Shown piece after piece: positions 28,708 to 37,677 of a DNA stretch of 64,000 nt; the first letter of the stretch is position 1; every line of letters begins with the position of its first letter. The stretch is from contig NZ_JABXGD010000008.1 of assembly GCF_022627955.1 (NCBI RefSeq), positions 1 through 64,000 of the forward strand. The letters run 5' to 3'. The position numbers and the translations under genes are program-made. This DNA comes from Microbacterium sp. C5A9 (GTDB lineage: Bacteria; Actinomycetota; Actinomycetes; Actinomycetales; Microbacteriaceae). Under the pieces are notes generated by a model that was not told the origin of the DNA, ran no database searches, and saw nothing but the letters and a program-made list of their open reading frames with translations.

Positions 28708-29995
28708 CGTCCTGGTCTCCTTCGTGCCCTGCTCCTGCAGGATCGTTCACGGCTCGTTCGACGAACACCGTCGCGATGCCGCGTCCGCGTCCTCTCGACG
28801 CGCCTCCCGTCAGGGTCAATCCCTCGACGGTCGCCATGGCTCCCGGCTGAGGAACCTGGCCCAGGGCCTTGCCCAGCAGACCGCCGATGGAGTCGACGTC
28901 GTCGTCCTCGAGCTCGAGTCCGAACAGGTCGCCGACATCCTCCAGCGAGAGTCGGGCGCTCACGCGGTATCGTCCGTCGCCGAGTTCGACGACTTCTGCT
29001 GCCACTCGATCGTACTCGTCGGAGATCTCGCCGACGAGCTCCTCGATGAGGTCCTCGAGAGTCACCAGGCCCGAGATGCCACCGTGCTCGTCGATCACGA
29101 GACACACGTGCACCGCGTCGCGCTTCATCTGCTGCAGGAGCGTCTCGGCGCGCATGGACTCGGGCACGAAGGTCGCGGGGCGCGAGATCGGGCGGATGGA
29201 TGCCGCGCGCCAGGCGCTCTCATCGCGATACGCGAACTGCACGAGGTCCTTCAGATACAGCACGCCGACCACGTCATCGGCGTCGTCGTCCACCACGGGC
29301 ATCCGCGACACCCCGCGCTGCAGGAACAGCGTCATCGCCTCGTCGGTCGTGGCCGTCGCGTCGACCGTGACCATCTCGGTGCGCGGCACCATGACGGCGC
29401 GGACGAACTGATCGGTGAAGTCGAACACCGAGTGGATGAGGTCGCGGTCGTCGGCCTCGATGAGGTCGTTCGACGCGGCCTCGTCGACCATGCTGAGCAG
29501 CTGCTCCTCAGAGGTGAACGAGCTGCGACCTGTGCCGGGCGTCACCCGGTTGCCGAGGAGCACGAGGCCCTGCGCGATCGGACCGAGGAAGATCCGCAGG
29601 CCGCGGACGATCGGAGCGTTCGCCCGAAGGATGCGGTCGGCATGTTGACGGCCGAACGACCGCGGACTCGCTCCGACGAGCACGAACGTGATGCCGGTCA
29701 TCAGCACGGCGGCGGCGAGCATCGCCCACCAGATGTTGTCGAAGAGGATGCTGAACGCCACGGTCACGAGCACGGCGGCCGCGGTCTCGGCGAGCACGCG
29801 GATGAAGGAGACCGAGTTGACGTGCGCATCCGGGTCGACGGCGATCCGCGCCAGCTGACGGGCGTTGCGCCCCTCTGCTCCCATCTCCGCGATGTCGGAG
29901 CGCGAGGTGACGCCGAAGGCCGCGTCGATGGCTGCCATGAGGCCGCCGAAGGCGACAAGCAGCACCGCCCCCGCGAGGAGGAGACCCGCGGTCAT
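28700..29995 (-). CDS. CNNM/CorC-type membrane protein with CBS pair (hemolysin family)
   Basis: A 431-residue membrane protein: N-terminal DUF21 region with about three hydrophobic segments (residues 1-140), tandem CBS domains (about 190-310; MVPRTEMVTVD, SRMPVVDDDADDVVGVL, HVCLVIDEHGGISGLVTLED) and a CorC_HlyC domain. Family members transport or sense Mg2+ and possibly Co2+; hemolysin is a historical name. The ATG overlaps the ybeY stop by 4 nt and the end overlaps era by 8 nt. Confidence 0.88.
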   Translation of the reverse strand: MTAGLLLAGAVLLVAFGGLMAAIDAAFGVTSRSDIAEMGAEGRNARQLARIAVDPDAHVNSVSFIRVLAETAAAVLVTVAFSILFDNIWWAMLAAAVLMTGITFVLVGASPRSFGRQHADRILRANAPIVRGLRIFLGPIAQGLVLLGNRVTPGTGRSSFTSEEQLLSMVDEAASNDLIEADDRDLIHSVFDFTDQFVRAVMVPRTEMVTVDATATTDEAMTLFLQRGVSRMPVVDDDADDVVGVLYLKDLVQFAYRDESAWRAASIRPISRPATFVPESMRAETLLQQMKRDAVHVCLVIDEHGGISGLVTLEDLIEELVGEISDEYDRVAAEVVELGDGRYRVSARLSLEDVGDLFGLELEDDDVDSIGGLLGKALGQVPQPGAMATVEGLTLTGGASRGRGRGIATVFVERAVNDPAGAGHEGDQDDD

Positions 29996-30450
29996 CGTCG
30001 ACGTTCGACGGCAGCGAAGCCCTGGATGAGCTCCTTCTGCAGTCCGAACATCTCACGCTCCTCGTCGGGCTCTGCATGGTCGAATCCCAGCAGGTGCAGC
30101 AGTCCGTGCGTGGCGAGCAGGATGAGCTCGTCCATCAGCGTGTGTCCGGCCGCCTGCGCCTGGGTCTCGGCGACCTGCGGGCACAGGACGATGTCTCCGA
30201 GCAGTCCGGGGGCGGTCGGGCGGTCCTCGGTGCCGGGCCGCAGCTCGTCCATGGGGAAGCTGAGCACATCGGTGGGGCCGGGCTCATCCATCCACTGCAC
30301 GTGCAGCGCCTCCATGGCACCCTCGTCGACGAGGACGATGGCGACCTCGGCATCGGGGCTGACGTGCAGCTGGGCGAGGTTGAAGTCCGTCAGGCGCTGG
30401 AGCACGGTCTCGTCGACGTCGATGGCCGACTCGTTGTTGATCTCGATCAT
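29992..30450 (-). CDS. ybeY: Endoribonuclease YbeY
   Basis: Zinc-dependent RNase needed for 16S rRNA 3'-end maturation and ribosome quality control. The 152 residues end with the metal motif HGLLHLLGFDH (about residues 117-127), preceded by the conserved DVLSFPMDE. Normal length. It follows phoH by 16 nt, a linkage seen in most bacteria. Confidence 0.95.
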   Translation of the reverse strand: MIEINNESAIDVDETVLQRLTDFNLAQLHVSPDAEVAIVLVDEGAMEALHVQWMDEPGPTDVLSFPMDELRPGTEDRPTAPGLLGDIVLCPQVAETQAQAAGHTLMDELILLATHGLLHLLGFDHAEPDEEREMFGLQKELIQGFAAVERRR

Positions 30451-30466
30451 TTCTGTGCTCGTTTCA

Positions 30467-31549
30467 TCAGGAGAGGCCTCGTTTCGGCATGCGGTCCCTG
30501 GGGCCCGGTCGCTGTGCTCCCCGGCGCTCGGCGCGGTTGGCGAACTCCGCCGCCTGCTCGCGCTCGAAGCGCTGCGCGGTGCGGCGTTCGTCGTACTCGC
30601 TGTATGCGTCGACGATGCGTCCGACGAGCGAGTGCCGCACCACGTCGTCGCTGGTGAGACGAGCGAAGTGGATGTCGTCGATGCCGTCGAGCACCCGTGT
30701 CACGAGACGGAGTCCGGACGAGCCCTGCGGCAGGTCCACCTGGGTGATGTCGCCTGTGACGACCATCTTCGATCCGAAGCCCAGGCGGGTCAGGAACATC
30801 TTCATCTGCTCGGGGGTCGTGTTCTGCGCCTCGTCGAGCACCACGAACGAGTCGTTGAGCGTGCGGCCGCGCATGTAGGCCAACGGCGCGACCTCGATGG
30901 TCCCCGTCGCCATGAGGCGAGGCACGATCTCCGGATCCATCATCTCGTTGAGCGCGTCGTAGAGCGGGCGCAGGTACGGGTCGATCTTGTCGGTGAGCGT
31001 GCCGGGCAGGAACCCGAGCCGCTCCCCCGCCTCCACGGCGGGACGCGTGAGGATGATCCGCGTGACCTCCTTGCGCTGCAGCGCCTGCACGGCCTTCGCC
31101 ATCGCGAGGTACGTCTTGCCGGTGCCCGCAGGACCGATTCCGAACACGATCGTGTTCTCCTCGATCGCGTCGACGTACTCCTTCTGACCGAGCGTCTTCG
31201 GTCGGATGACCTTGCCGCGCGTCGACAGGATCGCCTCGCCGAGCACCTCGCTCGGGCGCGGTCCACCGTCGGTGCGCAGCAGGCGCGCCGAGCTGGTGAC
31301 GTCGCTGGGGGCCAGGTCGTGACCGGCCTTCGTCATGGTGAGCAGTTCGTCGACGAGGCTCTTGGCCTTCTCCACCGCGTCGGCGGCGCCGGTCAGCGTG
31401 ATCTCGTTGCCGCGCACGAGCACCTGCACCTCGCGGTGCTCCTTCTCGAGCATCCGGAGCAGACGGTCCTGCGGACCCAGCAGCTGCACCATCGCGACGC
31501 CGTCGGCGTAGACGCGTTCGGTGATGATGTCTTGATCGTCAGAAGCCAA
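30467..31549 (-). CDS. PhoH-like ATPase
   Basis: A 360-residue P-loop ATPase/RNA-helicase-like protein usually encoded with ybeY. Walker A is GIGPAGTGKTYLAMAKAV (about residues 142-159) and Walker B SFVVLDEAQN (about 241-250). The N-terminal part has a KH-like RNA-binding layout. No ATG begins the conserved part. TTG 31549 is chosen because GAGGAGAA lies about 10 nt upstream and it overlaps the HIT stop by 11 nt. A longer frame runs into the HIT gene and is spurious. Confidence 0.88.
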   Translation of the reverse strand: MASDDQDIITERVYADGVAMVQLLGPQDRLLRMLEKEHREVQVLVRGNEITLTGAADAVEKAKSLVDELLTMTKAGHDLAPSDVTSSARLLRTDGGPRPSEVLGEAILSTRGKVIRPKTLGQKEYVDAIEENTIVFGIGPAGTGKTYLAMAKAVQALQRKEVTRIILTRPAVEAGERLGFLPGTLTDKIDPYLRPLYDALNEMMDPEIVPRLMATGTIEVAPLAYMRGRTLNDSFVVLDEAQNTTPEQMKMFLTRLGFGSKMVVTGDITQVDLPQGSSGLRLVTRVLDGIDDIHFARLTSDDVVRHSLVGRIVDAYSEYDERRTAQRFEREQAAEFANRAERRGAQRPGPRDRMPKRGLS

Positions 31550-31886
31550 CGAGCTTGTTCTCCTCGATATTGCCGAGCACATGGGCGTGCACGTGGAACA
31601 CGGACTGCGCGGCGCTCGCGCCGTTGTTGAAGATGAGGCGGTACTCGCCGTTCGCGTGGTCATCGGCGAGCTGCTTGGCTGCCGACACCATCTCGGCGAG
31701 CAGACCGGGGTCTCCCGCCGCGAGTTCCGTGACGTCGCGGTACTGCTCGGTCTTCGGGATCACCAGCGCGTGCAGCGGCGCCTGCGGATCGATGTCGCGG
31801 ATGGCGAAGACCCGACCGGTGTCCAGGAGGATCTCACCCGGGATGTCGCCACTGAGTATGCGCGTGAAGATCGAGGGCTCTGCCAT
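31539..31886 (-). CDS. HIT family nucleotide-binding protein
   Basis: A 115-residue histidine-triad hydrolase of the HinT type. The triad HVHAHV lies near residue 98 and the family start IFTRILSGDIPGEILLDT is present. Such proteins cleave nucleoside phosphoramidates; the natural substrate is unknown. The ATG is 6 nt after TAGACT, so this gene starts a transcript that continues into phoH, ybeY, CNNM and era. Confidence 0.92.
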   Translation of the reverse strand: MAEPSIFTRILSGDIPGEILLDTGRVFAIRDIDPQAPLHALVIPKTEQYRDVTELAAGDPGLLAEMVSAAKQLADDHANGEYRLIFNNGASAAQSVFHVHAHVLGNIEENKLVGF

Positions 31887-31892
31887 GGTCTC

Positions 31893-31898
31893 AGTCTA
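31893..31898 (-). promoter_or_regulatory. -10 box of the HIT-phoH-ybeY-era operon (leaderless type)
   Basis: TAGACT on the minus strand lies 6 nt before the HIT ATG at 31886. It splits the cluster into hrcA-dnaJ-rsmE and HIT-onward units. Confidence 0.6.
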
Positions 31899-31930
31899 CC
31901 GATCGGGCGGCTCGGAAGGCTCGAGCCGCG

Positions 31931-32659
31931 TCACCAGCGCCCGAGAGCCACAGACAGCACCGCGATGGCGGCGGGACCCGCCGTCGACGTGCGCAGCACG
32001 GTGTCACCGAGCAGCACGCGCTCGGCGCCCGCTTCCACCAGCCGCGCGATCTCCTCATCGGAGATCCCGCCCTCGGGCCCGACGACCAGCACGACATCCC
32101 GACCGTCGGACTCCAGCTGCGAGATCCGCGTGGATGCGGTGGGATCGAGCAGCAGGACACGCTGCTGCGCGGCGCGTGCCGCGAGCTGCTTCGTCGTCAC
32201 GGGTGCCGCCACCTCTGGCACCCACGCGCGATGCGCCTGCTTGGCCGCCTCGCGGACGATGCTCGCCCAGCGCTCCCGGCCCTTGACGGCCTTCGCACCC
32301 TCCCAGCGCGAGACGCTGCGACTCGCCTGCCACGGAACCACCTCGTCGACACCGAGCTCACAGGCCGCCTGCACCGCGAGCTCGTCGCGGTCGCCCTTCG
32401 CGAGGGCCTGCACCAGCACGATCCGCGGGGTCGGCGCGGGAGCGACGGCCCGTTCGGAGACGCGCACGTCGACGCGCGCGGGCGTCACCTCTTCGGCGAC
32501 GCCGGTGAGCCAGACCCCGGCGCCGTCTCCGACGGTGACCGCCTCGCCGACCCGCAGGCGACGGACCACCGCCGCATGCTTGGCCTCGGACCCGGTCAGC
32601 GTGACGACGTCGCCGATGGCGGTGTCCGACGCGGACTCGACGAGGAAGTGCAGTGCCAT
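31931..32659 (-). CDS. rsmE: 16S rRNA (uracil1498-N3)-methyltransferase
   Basis: SPOUT-class methyltransferase that uses S-adenosylmethionine. The 242 residues carry an N-terminal PUA-like part (GSEAKHAAVVRRLRVGEAVTV) and the knot region LVVGPEGGISDEEIARLVEAG (about 188-208) and LLGDTVLRTSTAG (about 214-226). It starts 10 nt after dnaJ, a conserved placement. Confidence 0.95.
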   Translation of the reverse strand: MALHFLVESASDTAIGDVVTLTGSEAKHAAVVRRLRVGEAVTVGDGAGVWLTGVAEEVTPARVDVRVSERAVAPAPTPRIVLVQALAKGDRDELAVQAACELGVDEVVPWQASRSVSRWEGAKAVKGRERWASIVREAAKQAHRAWVPEVAAPVTTKQLAARAAQQRVLLLDPTASTRISQLESDGRDVVLVVGPEGGISDEEIARLVEAGAERVLLGDTVLRTSTAGPAAIAVLSVALGRW

Positions 32660-32669
32660 GGGATGCCGA

Positions 32670-33785
32670 TCAGTGCGAGCGGAAGCGATCGCGGAACTTC
32701 GAGAACAGTCCCTGCTGGAACTGCGCCAGCTGGGGCTCGGGCGCCTTGGTCTTCTTGGCGAAGTCCTCGATGAGCCGGCGCTGTGCGGAGTCGATCTTGG
32801 TGGGGGTCAGCACCTGCACTCCGACGCGGAGGTCGCCGCGCTGGCTGCCGCGCAGCGGCGTGATCCCACGCCCCTTGATCGTGAGGACGTCACCCGACTG
32901 CACGCCGGGACGGATCTCGAGATCGACCTCGCCGTCGAGCCCCTGGATCGTCGTCTCGGTGCCGAGGATCGCGTCGGTCATCGCGACCTCGAGCGTCGCC
33001 AGCAGGTCGTCGCCGTCGCGGCTGAACGCCGGATGGGGGTTGACGGTGACCTCGACGTACAGGTCGCCGTTGGGGCCACCGGCCTTGCCGACCTCGCCGG
33101 AGCCGGGAAGCTGCAGGCGCAGGCCCGTCTCGACACCGGCGGGGATGTCGAGCGACACCGTGCGACGCGAACGCACTCGGCCCTGGCCACCGCACGTGCC
33201 ACACGGATACGGGATCGTCGTGCCGTATCCCTCGCACGTGCCGCACGGCTGCGAGGTCACGACGTTGCCGAGCAGGCTGCGCACCTGACGCTGCACGTGG
33301 CCCGATCCGCCGCAGATGTCGCAGGTCACCGGCGAGGTGCCCTCCTGACAGCACGAGCCGTTGCAGGTCTCGCACAGCACGGCGGTGTCGACCTCGATGT
33401 CGCGGTGTGCGCCGAAGACGACATCGCCGAGATCGAGGGTGACCCGCACGAGCGCATCCTGACCGCGCTCACGCCGCGAGCGCGGACGTGCTCCACGCCC
33501 TCCGCCCTGCCCTGCTCCGAAGAACGTCTCGAAGATGTCGCCGAACCCGCCGAATCCGCCGAAGTTGCCGGCAGCGCCGTCGCCTCCTCCCATGTCGTAC
33601 CGGCGACGCGACTCGTCGTCGCTCAGCACGTCATAGGCGTGGGTGACGAGCTTGAATCGCTCGGCCGCATCCTCACCCGGATTCACGTCCGGGTGGAGCT
33701 GCCGTGCGAGTCGTCGGTATGCCTTCTTGATCTCGTCGGTGGAAGCGTCGCGGGAGACGCCGAGTACCTCGTAGTGATCCGCCAC
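32670..33785 (-). CDS. dnaJ: Chaperone DnaJ
   Basis: Hsp40 co-chaperone of DnaK. The 371 residues have a J domain with HPD (about residues 31-33), a Gly/Phe-rich linker ([20 protein letters not shown]), a zinc domain and the C-terminal substrate domain. The zinc domain has four CxxCxGxG-type repeats: [24 protein letters not shown] and CGTCGGQG. The first repeat ends in Cys rather than Gly. AGAAGGG lies 5 nt before GTG 33785. It is downstream of hrcA in one unit, as is usual for the second dnaJ of actinobacteria; dnaK and grpE are not in the window. Confidence 0.95.
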   Translation of the reverse strand: MADHYEVLGVSRDASTDEIKKAYRRLARQLHPDVNPGEDAAERFKLVTHAYDVLSDDESRRRYDMGGGDGAAGNFGGFGGFGDIFETFFGAGQGGGRGARPRSRRERGQDALVRVTLDLGDVVFGAHRDIEVDTAVLCETCNGSCCQEGTSPVTCDICGGSGHVQRQVRSLLGNVVTSQPCGTCEGYGTTIPYPCGTCGGQGRVRSRRTVSLDIPAGVETGLRLQLPGSGEVGKAGGPNGDLYVEVTVNPHPAFSRDGDDLLATLEVAMTDAILGTETTIQGLDGEVDLEIRPGVQSGDVLTIKGRGITPLRGSQRGDLRVGVQVLTPTKIDSAQRRLIEDFAKKTKAPEPQLAQFQQGLFSKFRDRFRSH

Positions 33786-33821
33786 AATGGCCCTTCTGCG
33801 TGTCGTGTCAGGTCGCCCGCG

Positions 33822-34853
33822 TCAGCGAGCGGCCTCGTCTTCGTCGAGCATCCGCGACAGGTAGCGGGCCACAGCCCGCGCCGCCGCGAGGTTGCTCGGA
33901 TAGTCCATGCGGGTCGGCCCCATCACGCCGACTCGAGCTGTGCCGCTGGGGGCGGCGTAGTTGCTCGCGACGATCGAGGCCTCACCCAGTCCGAACGAGG
34001 CGTTCTCGGTGCCGATGCTCGCCGCGAGTCCGTGCGAGTCGGTCTCCATCTCGCTCATCAGCCGCAGCAGGGTCACCTGCTCCTCGATCGCCTCGAGCAG
34101 CGGATGGATGCTGCCGCGGAAGTCCTGCTCGCGCCGGGCGAGCGTGGCGGCACCGGCCATCACGAGCCGCTCCTGCCGGAACTGACCGAGCTCGTCGATG
34201 ATGATCGTCGCGAGCGCGCGGAGCACCTGATCGTTCGCATGCTCGTCGGCCGCGAGGAGGGACTGCAGGCGGTCGGCTGCATCGCTCACGGCACGCCCGG
34301 TGATCAGAGCCGACAGGCGTGCGCGGAGCACCGCCATGTCGGTCTCGTCGACCACAGCCGGCAACGGGGCCATGCGCTGTGACACGCCGCCGGCGTCGGT
34401 GACGAGGACGATGAGCAGGCGCGTCGGCGCGAGCGCGACGAGCTCGATGTGGGTGAGGTTCGCGCGGGCGAACGAGGGGTACTGCGCGAGCGCGACCTGA
34501 CCGGTGAGCTGCGTGAGGACCCTGACCGTGCGGACCATGAGGTCGTCGAGGTCGGCGGGATCCGTGAGGAACGACTCGATGGCCGTGCGCTGCGCTCCCG
34601 AGAGCGGGCGCAGCTGGGCGAGGTGATCGACGAAGACCCGATAGCCCTTGTCGGTGGGCACGCGGCCGGACGACGTGTGCGGGGCCGCGATCAGCTCCTC
34701 GTCTTCGAGCAGCGCCATGTCGTTGCGGATGGTCGCGGCCGACACGCCGAACGAATAGCGATCGACGATGGATCGGCTGCCCACGGGCTCATGCGTCTCG
34801 ACGTAGTCCTGCACGATCGCGCGGAGGACCTGGAGGCCTCGTTCGCTGACCAT
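33822..34853 (-). CDS. hrcA: Heat-inducible transcription repressor HrcA
   Basis: Represses heat-shock genes by binding CIRCE and needs GroEL to fold. The 343 residues include an N-terminal winged helix (GLQVLRAIVQDYVETHEPVG, SAATIRNDMALLE) and a GAF-like dimer domain. ATG 34853 is preferred over an in-frame ATG 21 nt upstream because GGGAGGAG sits 5 nt before it. The CIRCE operator lies about 17-41 nt upstream of the start, so hrcA and dnaJ are under autoregulation. Confidence 0.96.
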   Translation of the reverse strand: MVSERGLQVLRAIVQDYVETHEPVGSRSIVDRYSFGVSAATIRNDMALLEDEELIAAPHTSSGRVPTDKGYRVFVDHLAQLRPLSGAQRTAIESFLTDPADLDDLMVRTVRVLTQLTGQVALAQYPSFARANLTHIELVALAPTRLLIVLVTDAGGVSQRMAPLPAVVDETDMAVLRARLSALITGRAVSDAADRLQSLLAADEHANDQVLRALATIIIDELGQFRQERLVMAGAATLARREQDFRGSIHPLLEAIEEQVTLLRLMSEMETDSHGLAASIGTENASFGLGEASIVASNYAAPSGTARVGVMGPTRMDYPSNLAAARAVARYLSRMLDEDEAAR

Positions 34854-34869
34854 CGCATCTCCTCCCTCT

Positions 34870-34894
34870 GGCACTCACCGGCTACGAGTGCCAA
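34870..34894 (-). promoter_or_regulatory. CIRCE operator
   Basis: TGGCACTC, a 9-nt spacer, then GAGTGCCA: an 8-bp perfect inverted repeat matching the HrcA-binding CIRCE consensus (TTAGCACTC-N9-GAGTGCTAA). It directly follows the hrcA -10 box, so bound HrcA would block transcription start. Confidence 0.93.
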
Positions 34895-34900
34895 TTCTAC
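34895..34900 (-). promoter_or_regulatory. -10 box of hrcA-dnaJ-rsmE
   Basis: TAGAAT on the minus strand, immediately upstream of the CIRCE repeat. It puts the transcript start inside the operator's first arm. Confidence 0.65.
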
Positions 34901-34930
34901 CCGTCGAGGGGCGCACCGTGCTGATCCCCC

Positions 34931-34936
34931 TACGAT
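34931..34936 (+). promoter_or_regulatory. -10 box of the carboxylesterase gene (leaderless type)
   Basis: TACGAT is 7 nt before ATG 34944. It overlaps an upstream in-frame ATG at 34935, which makes 34944 the likelier start. Confidence 0.5.
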
Positions 34937-34943
34937 GAGCACC

Positions 34944-36396
34944 ATGAGTGTCGCGCCGCAGGCCACCGTGTCCACCGGAACCGTGCGCGGCGAGGCGCTC
35001 GACGGAGTCGACCGCTACCTCGGCATCCCGTACGCCGCCGCCCCCTTCGGAGCGAACCGCTTCCGCGCACCGCGCACCGCCGCCGCGTGGGACGGCGTGC
35101 GCGACGCCACGGCGTTCGGGCCGACCGCGCCGCAGCATCCGTATCCCGGCGCGATCGGAGATCTCCTGGGCTCGGTCGAGATCCCCGGCGACGACATCCT
35201 CACCGTCAACGTCTGGGCTCCGCACGATGCCGACGGCGCTCCGGTCGTCCTCTGGATCCACGGGGGCGCCCTCGAGCGCGGCACCGCGGCCATCCCCCTG
35301 TACGACGGCGCCGCCTTCGCGCGTGCGGGGATCGTCTTCACCTCGATCAACTACCGCCTCGGATCCGAGGGCTTCTCCGTGCTGAAGGACGCCCCCAGGA
35401 ACCTCGGGCTCCAGGATGCTGCGGCGGGCCTCGAGTGGGTGCATCGCGAGATCGCCGCGTTCGGCGGCGACCCCGGCCGGATCACGGTCATGGGCGAATC
35501 GGCGGGCGGGGCGATCGTCGCCGGTCTGCTCGCGAACACGTCGTCACGCGCACTGATCGCTCGCGCGATCATCGAGTCCGGACCCCTCGAGGCGCAGAGC
35601 GTCGCGAAGGCGGGTCGGGTCACGAATCGCCTGGCGAAGCTGCTCGGCGTCCCGGCCGACCGGGCCGGGTTCGCGCAGCTGTCGCCCGAGAGGCTGCTGC
35701 ACGCGCGGCGTCGTCAGGCCGCCGGCTCGTCACCGCTCGGCGGGGCAGCGGGATTCCAGTTCGCGGTCGACCCCGAGTCCCTCCCCCGCTCACCGCACGA
35801 GATCATCGCCGACACCGACGTCCCCCTTCTCATCGGGAGCAACACCGACGAATACCGCCTGTGGTTCCCGCCTGCGGATCTGGCGGCGATCAGCGGACTG
35901 AAGCTGCTGCTCGCGCGCCTGGCGCTGCGGATTCCGCGACGAGCCGTCACGGCCTACCGAGCTGCCTTCCCCGGCGCCTCCACCGGTGAGATCTTCGGCC
36001 AGCTCGCCACCGACCTCCTGCTGCGCGCGCCGCTCACCCGCGTCGCCCGAGCGCGCGCCGCTCACCCGCGTCGCCCGAGCGCGCACCGCACCCACCTACG
36101 TGTACGAGTTCGCTTGGGAGAGCCCGGTCCGCGACCTGCGCGCGGCGCACGCGCTCGAGCTGGGCTTCGTGTTCGACCGGCTGCGCGATCCGGAGGCTCA
36201 GCGTCTCGCGGGCGCCGACGCGCCGCAGGCCCTCGCCGACGAGATGCACGCCGCCTGGATCTCGTTCATCACGACCGGCGACCCCGGATGGCCCGTCTTC
36301 GGGCCGGGGCGGCTCACGCGTCTCTTCGACACCCGGACCTCGACCGTCGCCCAGCGGCGCACCGAGGCGCTGGACCTGCTCACCCCGCGGGCGTAG
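34944..36396 (+). pseudogene. Type-B carboxylesterase, frameshifted by a 28-bp tandem duplication
   Basis: The first part encodes a carboxylesterase fold: VDRYLGIPYAAAP, VVLWIHGGALERG, the nucleophile Ser186 in GESAGG and the acidic Glu303 in GSNTDE. At 36023-36078 a 28-bp unit occurs twice in a row, which shifts the frame by one base. After it the original frame reads on into unrelated codons, while a frame shifted by one resumes the expected protein (TYVYEFAWESPVRDL). The catalytic His lies at corrected residue 393 in the AAHALELGFVFD element, ending at TAG 36394-36396. With one copy removed the gene would encode 474 residues, normal for the family. Divergent from hrcA. Confidence 0.85.
36023..36078 (+). 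repeat. 28-bp perfect tandem direct repeat inside the esterase gene
   Basis: Copies at 36023-36050 and 36051-36078 are identical, and the next 6 bases (GCGCGC) start a third partial copy. The unit length is not a multiple of 3, so each copy gained or lost changes the frame. Such repeats can expand and contract by replication slippage; an assembly error is an alternative. Confidence 0.95.
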
Positions 36397-36443
36397 ACGC
36401 TCAGCCCGACACCTGCTCTCACCCGACGCTGGGGGCGAGACGG

Positions 36444-37661
36444 TCAGTCCGTGAGCTCGCGCACGACGGCGTCGGCGAGGAGGCGCCCGCGAAGCGTGAG
36501 CTGCACCCGACCGCGCACCGCCGCGACGGGATCGACGAGGCCGTCGGCGATCAGCCCGGCGACACGGGAGCGCTTGTCGGCCCGGAGGTCGTCCACGGCG
36601 ATCCCCTCGCGAATGCGGCTGAGCAGCAGGATGCGCTCGAGCATCCGCGACTCGTCATCGGGGCGTTCGGTCCCCGCGGCGGGCGACTCCCCCGCCGCGA
36701 GGCGCTGCGCATAGGCCGCGGGGTGCTTGACGTTCCACCAGCGGAGTCCTGCGACATGGCTGTGGGCGCCGGGTCCGAACCCCCACCAGTCGCTCCCCCG
36801 CCAGTAGGCGAGATTGTGGCGCGAGCGCTGCTGCTCGGAGCGCGACCAGTTGCTCACCTCGTACCAGTCGAAACCGGCCGCCGCGAGGCGGGCGTCGGCG
36901 AGCTCGTACATGTCGGCCTGGAGATCGTCGTCGGGAGTAGGCACCTCGCCGCGGCAAATCTGCCTGGCGAGCTTCGTGCCGTCTTCGATGATCAGCGCGT
37001 ACGCCGAGATGTGGTCCGACTCGAGGGCGAGCGCCGCGTCGAGCGAGGCCTCCCAGTCGGCGAGCGACTCGCCGGGTGCCCCGTAGATGAGGTCGACGCT
37101 GACCGCGAGGCCCGCATCCTTCGCGGCAGCGACGGCGGTGTCGACGTTCTCGGGCCGATGCGTGCGATCCAGCGCGGCGAGCACATGGGGAACCGCCGAC
37201 TGCATGCCTATCGAGAGCCGCGTGACCCCCGCATCGGCGAGGATGCGCGCGACATCGGGAGTGACCGTGTCGGGATTCGCCTCGACCGTGACCTCGGCGC
37301 CCTCGGCCAGGCCGAACGCGTCGGTCGCGGCCCCGAGCATGCGGGCGAGATCGCCGGCCGGCAGCAGCGTGGGGGTGCCTCCGCCGAAGAACACGGTGTC
37401 CATCGGTCGCAGCGCTCCGGCGTCGGCGAGCACCTCTCTGGCGAGGTCGATCTCGGTGAGGAGGGTCGAGGCGTAGTCCTCCTGCTTCGCACCGCGCAGC
37501 TCACCGGACGTGTAGGTGTTGAAGTCGCAGTAGCCGCAGCGCACGCGGCAGAAGGGGATGTGCAGGTAGGCCGAGAACGGCACCTCGGGATCCAGCGGAA
37601 GATCGGCGGGAAGACGACCGTCGGCCGGGGCCGGGTCGCCGAGCGGCAGAGGACCGGCCAT
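36444..37661 (-). CDS. hemW: Radical SAM heme chaperone HemW
   Basis: Related to oxygen-independent coproporphyrinogen oxidase but acts as heme-inserting chaperone in the HemW branch. The 405 residues have the radical SAM cluster CRVRCGYCDF (C-x3-C-x2-C, about residues 38-45), GGGTPTLLPAGDLARML, and the C-terminal HemN-like domain (GFGPGAHSHVAGLRWWNVKHP). The cluster lacks the extra cysteine expected in true HemN enzymes (CxxxCxxCxC), which supports HemW. It lies between hrcA and lepA as in many actinobacteria. Confidence 0.9.
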   Translation of the reverse strand: MAGPLPLGDPAPADGRLPADLPLDPEVPFSAYLHIPFCRVRCGYCDFNTYTSGELRGAKQEDYASTLLTEIDLAREVLADAGALRPMDTVFFGGGTPTLLPAGDLARMLGAATDAFGLAEGAEVTVEANPDTVTPDVARILADAGVTRLSIGMQSAVPHVLAALDRTHRPENVDTAVAAAKDAGLAVSVDLIYGAPGESLADWEASLDAALALESDHISAYALIIEDGTKLARQICRGEVPTPDDDLQADMYELADARLAAAGFDWYEVSNWSRSEQQRSRHNLAYWRGSDWWGFGPGAHSHVAGLRWWNVKHPAAYAQRLAAGESPAAGTERPDDESRMLERILLLSRIREGIAVDDLRADKRSRVAGLIADGLVDPVAAVRGRVQLTLRGRLLADAVVRELTD

Positions 37662-37677
37662 CAGAGGGCTGAGTTCA

